A stretch of 64,000 nucleotides of DNA from Pseudomonas frederiksbergensis. GTDB taxonomy: Bacteria; Pseudomonadota; Gammaproteobacteria; Pseudomonadales; Pseudomonadaceae. Below the pieces are notes generated by a model that saw only the letters and a program-made list of their open reading frames with translations, made no database searches and was not told where the DNA came from. Location of the stretch: positions 3,616,001 through 3,680,000 of the forward strand of contig NZ_CP018319.1 in assembly GCF_001952935.1 (NCBI RefSeq), read 5' to 3'. Positions 31,948 through 40,168 of the stretch are shown in pieces. A program made the translations under genes and the position numbers. The first letter of the stretch is position 1. Every line of letters begins with the position of its first letter.

Positions 31948-33663
31948 CTAAACCTTGGCACTCACCTCACTGCGATTCACCAATGCCTCCAGTGCCTCAT
32001 TCAAAATCGATGCCTTGTCGCCAATCAGCAGATGCCAAATCCCGCCCTCCAACTGACTGACACCCAGGCATCCCAACGCTTTCAGATCACATTCCGACAA
32101 CGCCTTGCCGTCTGCCAGTTGCAATCGAATCCGGGTCATGGCGATGCAGTCCATCTGCAACACGTTCTCGCCGCCGCCCAACGCATTCAGCCATTGCTGC
32201 GCTTCGAGCGGCGCCACCGCAGCTAGTTTCGGCGCATCGATCACCGCAGCAGGGGAGGAAATGATCGCTCGTCCCAAAGCAGGCATCGCCAGGCGAATCT
32301 CATCGGCAATGCTGTCGGCCATCGGCCCGACCACCACCTGCAAACTCCCGCCCTTGCCCGGACGTACCACCGCCATCGCCCCCAACGCTTTCAACTGCGC
32401 ATCGTTCGCTTTGTTGCGATCCACCATGTCCAGTCGTAACCGAGTAGTACACGCCCCCACGGTGATCAAATTCTGCGCACCGCCCAGCGCTTTGATGTAA
32501 GCGCCGGCCCGTTCGTTGTCGGCGATGACGACTTTGTCGCCATTGAGAACATCTTCACGCCCCGGCGTCTTCAAGTTGAACCGACGAATGCAGAAATCAA
32601 ACACCCCGTAGTAGATCACCGCATACGCCAGGCCGACCGGTACCATCCGCCAGCCATTGGTGGATTTCCCCCAACCGAGAATCATGTCGATCAAGCCACC
32701 GGAAAACGTAAACCCGAGGTGAATGTTCAACAGGTTGGTGACGGCCATCGACAGCCCGGTCAGCAACGCATGCACTAGAAAAAGCAGCGGCGCGAGGAAC
32801 ATGAAGGCGAATTCGATTGGCTCAGTCACCCCCGTCAAAAATGACGTCAGCGCCATCGACAGAAAGATCCCGCCCATGACCTTGCGGCGCTCCGGCAAAG
32901 CATTGCGGTACATCGCCAGGCACGCGGCGGGCAGACCGAAGATCATCACCGGGAACATACCGGTCATGAACTGGCCGCCCTTCGGGTCACCGGCGAAGTA
33001 GCGCGACAAGTCACCAGTGACGATGGCGCCCGTGGTCGGATCAGTGAAGTTGCCGAAGACGAACCACGCCATGTTGTTGAGGATGTGGTGCAGCCCGGTG
33101 ACGATCAGCAGGCGGTTGAATACGCCAAAGACGAACGCGCCGAAGCTGCCGCTCTCCATCATCAAGGTGCCGAAGCTGTTGATGCCGTGTTGGATGGGCG
33201 GCCAGATCAAACCGAAAATGACACCTAGGCCGACGGCGGCGAACCCGGTGACAATCGGCACGAAGCGCCGGCCGCCGAAGAACGCCAGGTACTCCGGCAG
33301 TTTGATGTCCTTGAAACGGTTGTACAGCGCGCCCGCCATCAAGCCGCTGACGATCCCGGCGAGCATGCCCATGTTGATGCTCGCGTCGAGCACCTTGAGG
33401 GTGGAGATCATCACCAGGTAACCGATGACTCCGGCCAAACCGGCGGTGCCGTTGTTGTCCTTGGCGAAACCGACGGCGATGCCGATGGCGAAGATCATTG
33501 CCAGGTTGGCGAAGATGACTTGGCCGGCGTCGTGGATGATCGCGATGTTCAGCAGGTCGGTGTCGCCCAGACGCAGCAACAGGCCGGCGATCGGCAGGAT
33601 CGCGATCGGCAGCATCAGCGCGCGGCCTAGGCGTTGCAGGCCTTCGATGAAGTATTGGTACAT
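31948..33663 (-). CDS. nagE: PTS N-acetylglucosamine transporter, EIIC plus two EIIB domains (NagE type)
   Basis: GlcNAc-specific PTS permease of 571 residues. Domain IIC (1-365) has about ten hydrophobic segments and the sugar-binding TEPIEF motif (280-285). The first IIB domain (about 380-460) has the phosphorylated Cys405 in VGACTTRLRL. The second IIB-like domain (485-570) has Ala508 at the matching position (CIAMTRIRL), so it cannot carry phosphate there. No EIIA is present; the upstream fused EIIA-HPr-EI should supply phosphate. ATG 33663 was chosen: the longer frame runs into the neighbour. It is the last gene of the nag group. Confidence 0.9.
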   Translation of the reverse strand: MYQYFIEGLQRLGRALMLPIAILPIAGLLLRLGDTDLLNIAIIHDAGQVIFANLAMIFAIGIAVGFAKDNNGTAGLAGVIGYLVMISTLKVLDASINMGMLAGIVSGLMAGALYNRFKDIKLPEYLAFFGGRRFVPIVTGFAAVGLGVIFGLIWPPIQHGINSFGTLMMESGSFGAFVFGVFNRLLIVTGLHHILNNMAWFVFGNFTDPTTGAIVTGDLSRYFAGDPKGGQFMTGMFPVMIFGLPAACLAMYRNALPERRKVMGGIFLSMALTSFLTGVTEPIEFAFMFLAPLLFLVHALLTGLSMAVTNLLNIHLGFTFSGGLIDMILGWGKSTNGWRMVPVGLAYAVIYYGVFDFCIRRFNLKTPGREDVLNGDKVVIADNERAGAYIKALGGAQNLITVGACTTRLRLDMVDRNKANDAQLKALGAMAVVRPGKGGSLQVVVGPMADSIADEIRLAMPALGRAIISSPAAVIDAPKLAAVAPLEAQQWLNALGGGENVLQMDCIAMTRIRLQLADGKALSECDLKALGCLGVSQLEGGIWHLLIGDKASILNEALEALVNRSEVSAKV

Positions 33664-33704
33664 GGCGAATCTCCCTGGGTTCTTGTTGTTTTGTTGTTGA
33701 GAGC

Positions 33705-36221
33705 TCAGCTCAGAGGCCATTGCTGGTGACAGGCGTGACGCACCGCAGTGGCGCTGCTCAACTTGAGCAAACCCTGGCTGATGCGTCGGCATTCGCTCGC
33801 GTCCAGATGGCGGACGCGATCCTTGATTTCACCGATCTGCACCGGGCTGACCGACAACTCGCTGACGCCCAGGCCAATCAGTACCGGGGTGGCTAGCGGA
33901 TCGGAGGCGAGCGCGCCGCAGACACCGACCCAACGGTTATGCAGCGCAGCACCGGCGCAGGTCTGGGCGATCAGCCGCAGCAATGCCGGGTGCATGGCGT
34001 CGACCCGCGAAGCGAGGCCGGCGTGGTCGCGGTCCATGGCCAGGGTGTATTGCGACAAGTCGTTGGTGCCGATCGACAGGAAGTCCGCATGCTCTGCAAG
34101 CTGCTCGGCCAGCAGCGCGGCGGCGGGGACTTCGATCATCACGCCCAGCTCCGGGCGTTCAAGCACACCGAGTTCAGTGCACAACGCGTCGAGACGCTGG
34201 CGGATGTGCAGCAACTCATCGACTTCGGTCACCATCGGCAGCAGGATCCGGCAGCGCGACAGCGGGCTGACGTGCAGCAAGGCGCGCAGTTGCTGATCGA
34301 GGATTTCCGGACGGACCTGAGCCAAGCGAATGCCGCGCAGGCCGAGCACCGGATTGGCCTCAACCGGCAGCGGCAAGTAGTCGAGTTGTTTGTCGCCGCC
34401 AACGTCGATGGTGCGAATGATCACTGACTTGTCGCCCATGGCGTCGAGTACGGCTTGATAGGCGGCGCGCTGTTCCTCTTCGTCCGGCGCGGTGTTGCGG
34501 TCGACGAAGAGAAACTCGGTACGCAGCAAGCCGACGCCGTCGGCGCCATTGGCCAGGGCATCAGCCGCTTCGGCGCTGGAGGCCACATTGGCGGCGACTT
34601 CAATCTGCAAACCGTCGAGCGTCAGCGCCGGGGTGTGAGCCTGAGCCTGTTGCTCGGCGCGGCGCTGTTGATGATCGAGTTGTGCCTGATGCACTTCGGC
34701 CAAACGTTCGGCACTTGGCATCAGTTCGAGACGACCGCCATCGGCATCCAGCACAACCGCTTGGCCTTGCTGCTGATCCAGCAGCGTAGAACCCAGCGCG
34801 ACCATGCACGGCAGGCCTTTGCCACGCGCGAGAATCGCCACGTGGGAAGTCGCGCCGCCCTCAACCATGCACAACCCGGCAACCCCTTGCTGACTGAGTT
34901 GCAGCAGATCGGACGGCGTCAGTTCATGCGCAGCGACGATGGCGCCGGCCGGCACGTCGTAGTGCCAGGTTTCGCCGAGCAAGGCACGCAGCACGCGTTG
35001 TTTGAGGTCGCGCAGATCGTTGGCGCGTTCGGCCAACAGCGGGCTGCCGAGTTGCTGGAGCACCTCGCACTGCACGTCGATTGATTGGCTCCAGGCGTGG
35101 GTCGCGGCCATGCCTTGGTCGATGGAAGTGTTCGCCGCGTTCAGCAGCGCCGGGTCTTCGAGCAGGGCGAGGTGTGCGGCGAAAATCGCTTCTTCGTCGG
35201 TGTTTTTATGTTTCCTGGCTTGGGCCAGCGTGTGGTCGATTTCACTGCGCACAACGGTCAGCGCGGTGTCGAGAATGTGCAGCTGTTGCTCGGGATCATG
35301 GTTGCCGGCGTCCACCGGAAGGCTGATGGCGGTCAAGCGGAACAACGGCCCGCCAACCAAACCGGGAGCGGCGCAGATACCGTGCAGCACGCCCGCTTCG
35401 GCAGTTCGAGTGCGTCGGGTAATCGGTGTCGGCGCGGCGGCGTGGCTGTCTTCGGCCAGCGCTGTGGATAACGCGATCAGCAACGCTTGCAACGCGGCTT
35501 CGGCGTCCGGGCCCTGGCAGCTGACCTGAACCTCGTCCTGCTCGCCGATAGCCAAGCCCATCAACCCGATCAAGCTGTCGCAGGTCGCCGATTTGCCAGC
35601 GAAGTGCAGCTGCGATTTGCTCTTGAAACCTTGCGCCGTCTGACGAATCAGCGCTGCCGGACGAGCATGCAGACCTCCACGATGGGCGATGCGAATGTGG
35701 CCATGAATCTCTTCCCCGCAGAGCTCCGCTTCGGCCTGCGCGCCCGACGCGTGCCGACGAATGATGTGCAGCAATGGCTCGCCAACTTTTACCGACTTCA
35801 GCGTGATTGGCCGCGCTTGAAAATCCTGGCTGTTGGTCAGGATCATCAGGCTGACCAGGCTTTTGCACTGCTGCGCGACCTTGTCCAGGTCATAGCGCAA
35901 CAGCGGTTGGCCATTGCTGACCCGCGCGCCTTCCTTGACCAGCATCGAGAAGCCTTCACCCTGCAATTCGACCGTGTCGAGGCCCAAATGCAGCAGCAAT
36001 TCGGCGCCGTTGTCGGCACGCAAGGTGACGGCGTGGCCGGTGCGCGCGACGTGCACCACGACGCCGGCGCACGGGGCGTGGAGGGTGTCGTTCAGTGGAT
36101 CGATGGCGATCCCGTCGCCCATGGCGCCGCTGGCGAACACCGGGTCCGGGACTTTGGCGAGCGTGAGCACCGGACCGCTGAGCGGGGCGCTGAGGGTCAG
36201 CTCTTTATTATTGTTGTGCAT
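33705..36221 (-). CDS. nagF: Fused PTS EIIA-HPr-EI phosphotransferase
   Basis: Three phospho-carrier domains in one protein of 838 residues. EIIA-Glc type (1-150) has His63 and the phosphorylated His78 (LLLHLGLDTV). HPr (about 172-260) has His185 in GGLHARPAA. Enzyme I (about 285-838) has the phospho-His in GGATSHVAILARG and the PEP-binding C-terminal barrel with SIGTNDLSQYTLA. It takes phosphate from PEP and passes it to the NagE IIB domain, making GlcNAc uptake independent of a general PTS. It lies between nagB-II and nagE. Confidence 0.92.
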   Translation of the reverse strand: MHNNNKELTLSAPLSGPVLTLAKVPDPVFASGAMGDGIAIDPLNDTLHAPCAGVVVHVARTGHAVTLRADNGAELLLHLGLDTVELQGEGFSMLVKEGARVSNGQPLLRYDLDKVAQQCKSLVSLMILTNSQDFQARPITLKSVKVGEPLLHIIRRHASGAQAEAELCGEEIHGHIRIAHRGGLHARPAALIRQTAQGFKSKSQLHFAGKSATCDSLIGLMGLAIGEQDEVQVSCQGPDAEAALQALLIALSTALAEDSHAAAPTPITRRTRTAEAGVLHGICAAPGLVGGPLFRLTAISLPVDAGNHDPEQQLHILDTALTVVRSEIDHTLAQARKHKNTDEEAIFAAHLALLEDPALLNAANTSIDQGMAATHAWSQSIDVQCEVLQQLGSPLLAERANDLRDLKQRVLRALLGETWHYDVPAGAIVAAHELTPSDLLQLSQQGVAGLCMVEGGATSHVAILARGKGLPCMVALGSTLLDQQQGQAVVLDADGGRLELMPSAERLAEVHQAQLDHQQRRAEQQAQAHTPALTLDGLQIEVAANVASSAEAADALANGADGVGLLRTEFLFVDRNTAPDEEEQRAAYQAVLDAMGDKSVIIRTIDVGGDKQLDYLPLPVEANPVLGLRGIRLAQVRPEILDQQLRALLHVSPLSRCRILLPMVTEVDELLHIRQRLDALCTELGVLERPELGVMIEVPAAALLAEQLAEHADFLSIGTNDLSQYTLAMDRDHAGLASRVDAMHPALLRLIAQTCAGAALHNRWVGVCGALASDPLATPVLIGLGVSELSVSPVQIGEIKDRVRHLDASECRRISQGLLKLSSATAVRHACHQQWPLS

Positions 36222-36250
36222 GGCTCGGTCTCATCAGTAAAAAACTACGG

Positions 36251-36286
36251 TTCGGATCAACTCGCCCTTTCGGATCAACTCGCCCT
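36251..36286. repeat. Perfect tandem duplication of an 18-base unit
   Basis: TTCGGATCAACTCGCCCT occurs twice head to tail without a mismatch, in the leader before the fused PTS gene. It is probably a recent slippage or duplication. Confidence 0.85.
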
Positions 36287-36375
36287 GTAGCAGCTGTCGA
36301 GTGAAACGAGGCTGCGATCTTTTCAACGCAGGATCAAAAAACGCAGCCTCGTTTCACTCGACAGCTGCTACAGGG
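36283..36375. repeat. Inverted repeat, class D (CTGTAGCAGCTGTCGAGTGA)
   Basis: CTGTAGCAGCTGTCGAGTGA and its exact inverse lie at the two ends, with inner arms GAGGCTGCG and CGCAGCCTC. It fills the gap between nagB-II and the fused PTS gene. GCTGCGATCTTTT inside it also appears in the class D-related element at 39440. Confidence 0.8.
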
Positions 36376-36383
36376 TTTTCCAC

Positions 36384-37406
36384 TCAATGGGTGCGCGTCA
36401 CTTTGCTCAAGTGCCGTGGCTGGTCCGGGTCCAGGCCTCGGGCGACGGCCAGACCGGCGGCCATGACGTAGAAACTCTGGATCGCCAGAATCGGGTCGAG
36501 GGCCGGGTGCTCGGCGCGGGTCAGGGTGAGGTCGCGTTCGGCAACATCATCCGGTGCGGCCAGCAATACACGGGCACCGCGCTGACGCATGTCGGTGGCG
36601 AGGCTCAGCAAACCGGCTTGCTCGGCGCCGCGCGGGGCGAAGATCAGCAGTGGATAATGTTCGTCGATCAACGCCATCGGGCCGTGGCGGACCTCGGCGC
36701 TGCTGAAGGCTTCGGCCTGGATCGCCGAGGTTTCCTTGAATTTCAACGCGGCTTCCTGGGCGATGGCGAAACCGGCGCCACGGCCAATCACCATCAGGCG
36801 CTGGCAATCACGCAAGGCATCGATGGCCAGGCTCCAGTCCTGTTTCGCCGCTTCGCGCAAACCTTCCGGCAGGGCGAGGCCGGCCTCCAGCAATTCCACG
36901 TCCTCTTTCCAGTGGCCGATCAGACGGGCGCTGGCGCTGAGAGTGGCGATAAAACTCTTGGTTGCCGCAACGCTACTTTCGGTGCCGGCGCACAGCGGCA
37001 GGCTGAATTCACACGCGGCCTCCAGCGGCGAACTCTCGGCGTTGACCATCGAGATGCTCAGGGCGCCGCGCTTGCGCAGCAGGCGCATGCTGTTCACCAG
37101 ATCGGGACTTTGCCCGGACTGCGAAAAGGCGAACGCCACCTGGCCGCTGACCTTCAACGGCGCTTGCAGCATGGTCACCACCGACATCGGCAACGATGCC
37201 ACCGGGAAGCCCAATTGCTGCATGGTCAGGTAGGCGAAGTAACTGGCGGCATGATCGGAGCTGCCGCGAGCGACGGTCATCACCACTTGCGGCGGCTGAC
37301 GGCGCAGGCGCCCGGCGATCTCGATCATCTGCGGGTCGAGCTCTTGCAATTGGGCTTGCACGGCCTCGAACGAGGACAGCGCCTCTTCAAGCATTTTTGA
37401 AGTCAA
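36384..37406 (-). CDS. Glucosamine-6-phosphate deaminase, NagB-II type (double SIS domain)
   Basis: A 340-residue protein with two sugar isomerase (SIS) domains, related to the isomerase half of GlmS but lacking the glutaminase half. Motifs are VARGSSDHAASYFAYL, FSQSGQSPDLV and VAATKSFIATLSA. In nag loci without classical nagB this type converts GlcN6P to fructose-6-phosphate and ammonia (NagB-II, known in Shewanella). TTG 37406 has a GGAG site seven bases upstream and gives MTSKMLEEAL; ATG 37394 is a weaker option. It overlaps the nagA end by 20 bases. Confidence 0.87.
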   Translation of the reverse strand: MTSKMLEEALSSFEAVQAQLQELDPQMIEIAGRLRRQPPQVVMTVARGSSDHAASYFAYLTMQQLGFPVASLPMSVVTMLQAPLKVSGQVAFAFSQSGQSPDLVNSMRLLRKRGALSISMVNAESSPLEAACEFSLPLCAGTESSVAATKSFIATLSASARLIGHWKEDVELLEAGLALPEGLREAAKQDWSLAIDALRDCQRLMVIGRGAGFAIAQEAALKFKETSAIQAEAFSSAEVRHGPMALIDEHYPLLIFAPRGAEQAGLLSLATDMRQRGARVLLAAPDDVAERDLTLTRAEHPALDPILAIQSFYVMAAGLAVARGLDPDQPRHLSKVTRTH

Positions 37407-38493
37407 TGTCTTCTCCTTCGACCATGACGGCGGTCAGTGTGAGTGAACGATCGAGGCGCACGCAGTCGGCCCAGCTGCCGGGTTGCAGGCGCCCGCGTTC
37501 GTTGAGGCCGAGGTAGTCGGCGGGGAATTGCGAAAGACGTTGCGAGGCCTCGGCGATGGGCAAACCGATCTTCACCAGATTGCGCAGGGCCTGATCCATG
37601 GTCAGTGTGCTGCCGGCCAGCGTGCCGTCGGGCAAGCGCACGCCGCCCAGGCATTTGGTCACGGTGTGGCTGCCGAGCTTGTATTCACCGTCGGGCATGC
37701 CGGCGGCGGCGGTGGAATCGGTGACGCAATACAGGCACGGGATCGAACGCAAGGCCACACGGATGGCGCCGGGGTGCACGTGCAGCAAATCCGGAATCAG
37801 TTCGGCGTATTTGGCGTGAGCCAGTGCCGCGCCGACGATCCCCGGCTCGCGGTGATGCAGCGGGCTCATGGCGTTGTAGAGGTGGGTGAAACTGCTGGCG
37901 CCGGCTTCAAGCGCGGCAACGCCTTCCTCGTAACTGCCCAGGGTATGGCCGATTTGCATGCGCACGCCGCGAGCGCTGAGGTCACGGATCAAGGCGTCGT
38001 GGCCGGCGATTTCCGGGGCGATGGTGATCACTCGGATTGGCGCCAGTGCCAGGTATTCTTCGACTTCGGCCATCAACGCGGTGTGGGCGAAATTCGGTTG
38101 CGCGCCAAGTTTGCCGGGGTTGATGTACGGGCCTTCGAGGTGCACGCCGAGGACTCGGGCGCTGCCTTTCGGGCGCTGTTCGCAATATTCGCCGACGGCT
38201 TTGAGCACGCTGGAGATTTCTGCGGGCGGCGCGGTCATGGTGGTCGCCAGCAGCGAGGTCGTGCCGAAACGCACGTGGGTTTTGGTGATGGTCTCGAAGG
38301 CTGGCGCACCTTCCATGATGTCTTTGCCGCCGCCGCCATGAACGTGCAGGTCGATGAAACCCGGAAGCAGGTAAGGCAGGTCGTTGTCGGCCGGATCGCA
38401 CGGTTGGCCTTCGATCGAGACGACCTTGCCGTGTTCGTGAATCAGCCGGCCGCGAACCCAGCCGTGGGCGGTGAGGATATTGTCTTCGGACAT
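37387..38493 (-). CDS. nagA: N-acetylglucosamine-6-phosphate deacetylase
   Basis: Amidohydrolase that removes acetate from GlcNAc6P, 368 residues. The metal-binding His pair is in PGFIDLHVHGGGGKD, the second site is in LGVHLEGPYINPGKLGA, and the catalytic Asp is in VTDSTAAAGMPDG. Further His residues are in QIGHTL and THLYNAM. The start is ATG 38493; a longer in-frame opening runs into the regulator gene. It lies between the nagR regulator and nagB-II and shares the last 20 bases with the latter, so they are translated together. Confidence 0.94.
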   Translation of the reverse strand: MSEDNILTAHGWVRGRLIHEHGKVVSIEGQPCDPADNDLPYLLPGFIDLHVHGGGGKDIMEGAPAFETITKTHVRFGTTSLLATTMTAPPAEISSVLKAVGEYCEQRPKGSARVLGVHLEGPYINPGKLGAQPNFAHTALMAEVEEYLALAPIRVITIAPEIAGHDALIRDLSARGVRMQIGHTLGSYEEGVAALEAGASSFTHLYNAMSPLHHREPGIVGAALAHAKYAELIPDLLHVHPGAIRVALRSIPCLYCVTDSTAAAGMPDGEYKLGSHTVTKCLGGVRLPDGTLAGSTLTMDQALRNLVKIGLPIAEASQRLSQFPADYLGLNERGRLQPGSWADCVRLDRSLTLTAVMVEGEDIDFKNA

Positions 38494-38527
38494 GATCGGT
38501 TCTCGTTGCTCGATTGGCGGCAATCTT

Positions 38528-39259
38528 TTAGCGGCGAAGCTCTGCGACAAAGTCGTAGTAGTCGTTGCGGCAATAGGTGTCGGTGACTTCGATCGGCGTG
38601 TTGTCTTCCAGGTAGCCGACCCGGGTCATCAGCAGCATCGCGGTGCCGGGGGCGATGCCCACCAGGGCGGCGAACTCGTCCGAGGCGTTGATCGCCTGAA
38701 TGTGCTGCAGGGCACGGACGATCGGCTTGCCGATGCCGTCGAGGTATTCGTACAGGGAATCGCCCACCGCTTGCGGCTTGGGAATGATCGAGGCGGGCAG
38801 GGTGCTCATCTCGATCGCCATCACCGTATCGTCGGCTTTGCGCAGACGCTTGAGCCGCGCAACCTTGTCGTTCGGCGAGAGGCCCAGGCGGATCAGTTCT
38901 TCGTGGGTCGGCGGAGTGATTTCCCGTTCCAGCCATTGCGAGCCGGGGACGAAGCCTTTCAGCCGCAGCATCTCGCTGAAACCCGAGAGGCGCGACAGCG
39001 GTTGTTCCAGGCGCGGGGTGATAAAGGTACCGGAACCCTGGTTGCGGCGAATCAGGCCTTGTTCGAACAGAACTTCCAGTGCCTTGCGGGCGGTGACGCG
39101 GGAGATGCCCAGCATTTCGCTGAGGTTGCGCTCCGACGGCATGGCCTGTTCGGCTTTCCACTGGCCGGCATGGATCGCCGCTTCCAGATTACGCGCCAGT
39201 TGCAGGTACAACGGCGTGGGCTGGGTGTCGTCAGGGCGTAGGGCCTGGAGGTCATTCAT
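38528..39259 (-). CDS. GntR-family repressor with UTRA domain (NagR/NagQ type)
   Basis: Regulator of 243 residues: an N-terminal winged helix (about 15-80, MPSERNLSEMLGISRVTARK) and a C-terminal UTRA ligand domain (RLSGFSEMLRLKGFVPGSQ ... MLLMTRVGYLEDNTPIEV). UTRA regulators in nag operons (NagR/DasR, NagQ) sense GlcN6P or GlcNAc6P and repress the locus. Its position as first gene, followed 34 bases later by nagA, supports this. ATG 39259 was chosen over a 22-codon upstream extension that lacks homology. TGGTATT-type sites lie just upstream. Confidence 0.9.
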   Translation of the reverse strand: MNDLQALRPDDTQPTPLYLQLARNLEAAIHAGQWKAEQAMPSERNLSEMLGISRVTARKALEVLFEQGLIRRNQGSGTFITPRLEQPLSRLSGFSEMLRLKGFVPGSQWLEREITPPTHEELIRLGLSPNDKVARLKRLRKADDTVMAIEMSTLPASIIPKPQAVGDSLYEYLDGIGKPIVRALQHIQAINASDEFAALVGIAPGTAMLLMTRVGYLEDNTPIEVTDTYCRNDYYDFVAELRR

Positions 39260-39315
39260 GTAGGTTTGGTCCGATGCGGATATAGGATTGTTGTCGCCCG
39301 GTGGTGAGGTGAAAC

Positions 39316-39420
39316 CTAATACCACTTAAATACCATGTCAATGAGACCACTTTGCGGTTGGCGCTGGAAAGCCTGCCCGGATTGATGGGCAATAGGGTTG
39401 ATGGTTTGAAGTGGTATTAG
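39316..39420. promoter_or_regulatory. Cluster of TGGTATT/AATACCA half-sites upstream of the nag operon
   Basis: CTAATACCACTT (39316-39327) and its exact inverse AAGTGGTATTAG (39409-39420) are 81 bases apart. A third AAATACCA follows the first copy at once (39328-39335), and GAGACCACTT is at 39342-39351. The first lies 57 bases before the regulator start. UTRA-type NagR/NagQ proteins bind short A/T-rich palindromes, and two distant sites would allow looping. Assignment as NagR operator is inferred. Confidence 0.55.
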
Positions 39421-39439
39421 CGGTGGGAGTTTTGAGCGC

Positions 39440-39516
39440 AAAGATCGCAGCTTGCGGCAGCTCTTACACGGTGAATTGGTATCTACCCGGTAGGCGCTGC
39501 CGCAGGCTGCGATCTT
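39440..39516. repeat. Inverted repeat, class D-related (AAAGATCGCAGC)
   Basis: AAAGATCGCAGCTTGCGGCAGC and GCTGCCGCAGGCTGCGATCTTT pair with few mismatches across about 34 bases (arms quoted here only by their ends: AAAGATCGCAGC and GCTGCGATCTTT). It shares GCTGCGATCTTT with the element at 36283-36375. Confidence 0.75.
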
Positions 39517-39557
39517 TTGAATTTATTTTTTGATGAGCGACCAAAGGTAGCCCAATT

Positions 39558-39588
39558 GATCGTTCCCACGCAGAGCGTGGGAACGATC
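39558..39588. repeat. REP-type inverted repeat, class C, short form
   Basis: GATCGTTCCCACGC/GCGTGGGAACGATC is a perfect 14-base stem with an AGA loop. It sits 13 bases after the L,D-transpeptidase stop and may also help end its transcript. Confidence 0.82.
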
Positions 39589-39600
39589 ATAGAAGGGGGA

Positions 39601-40104
39601 TTACGGGCGGATTTCGATCATCGTGCCGTCCGGCACCAAACCCCAAACCTCGCGCATGTCCATGTTACGCATGGCAATGCAGCCGTCGGTCCAGTCCAGC
39701 GTGTGGAACAGGTCCTCTGGGTTTTCTTCCGTGTCCGGGGTGCCGTGGATCATGATCATGCCGCCGGGGTCCACGCCTTCACGCCGGGAACGCGCGGAAT
39801 CACTGATGTTCGGGTAGGAGATGTGCATCGCCAGGTTGAATTTATCGCTGACCTTGCGCCAGTCCAGCCAATAGAAACCTTCAGGCGTGCGTTTGTCGCC
39901 TTCCATCAGCTTCGGCCCCTTGGGGCGTTTGCCCAGGGAAATGCGATAGGTCTTGATTGGCTTGCCGTCATTGATCAATTGCAATTGATGGGCGGACTTG
40001 AGCACCAGGACTTTTTCGATGACTTTGCCGTCCAGCGTTTCCGCAACGGAAGCCTGGGAAACAGCGACGAACGCCAAGCAAAACAGGGCAAGCAACCAGC
40101 GCAT
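39601..40104 (-). CDS. Periplasmic L,D-transpeptidase family protein
   Basis: A 167-residue YkuD-type protein with an N-terminal signal peptide (MRWLLALFCLAFVAVSQASVA). The catalytic pair is His120 (MIMIHGTP) and Cys142 (DWTDGCIAMRN). The usual SHGCIR block reads TDGCIAM, the form seen in the YafK/ErfK-like branch annotated as murein L,D-transpeptidase catalytic domain proteins. It could link or trim peptidoglycan peptides or attach proteins to the wall; substrate is not clear. It stands alone, with a class C repeat right after its end. Confidence 0.86.
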   Translation of the reverse strand: MRWLLALFCLAFVAVSQASVAETLDGKVIEKVLVLKSAHQLQLINDGKPIKTYRISLGKRPKGPKLMEGDKRTPEGFYWLDWRKVSDKFNLAMHISYPNISDSARSRREGVDPGGMIMIHGTPDTEENPEDLFHTLDWTDGCIAMRNMDMREVWGLVPDGTMIEIRP

Positions 40105-40168
40105 TGAAACGATATCCCTAAAAGGTGTCGCGACTATATAAGTTATAGGTGATTTTAGAGCCAGGAGC

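Larger units (their letters stand above)
39260..39600. other. Intergenic region between the nag regulator and the L,D-transpeptidase gene
   Basis: No coding sequence is supported in these 341 bases. The half of the region next to the regulator holds the TGGTATT-type sites. The rest holds two inverted repeats: 39440-39516 and the short class C element at 39558-39588. Confidence 0.6.

Noticed and set aside
36387..37400. Open frame opposite nagB-II
   Set aside because: Mirror of the SIS-domain gene; low-complexity Gly/Gln/His sequence.
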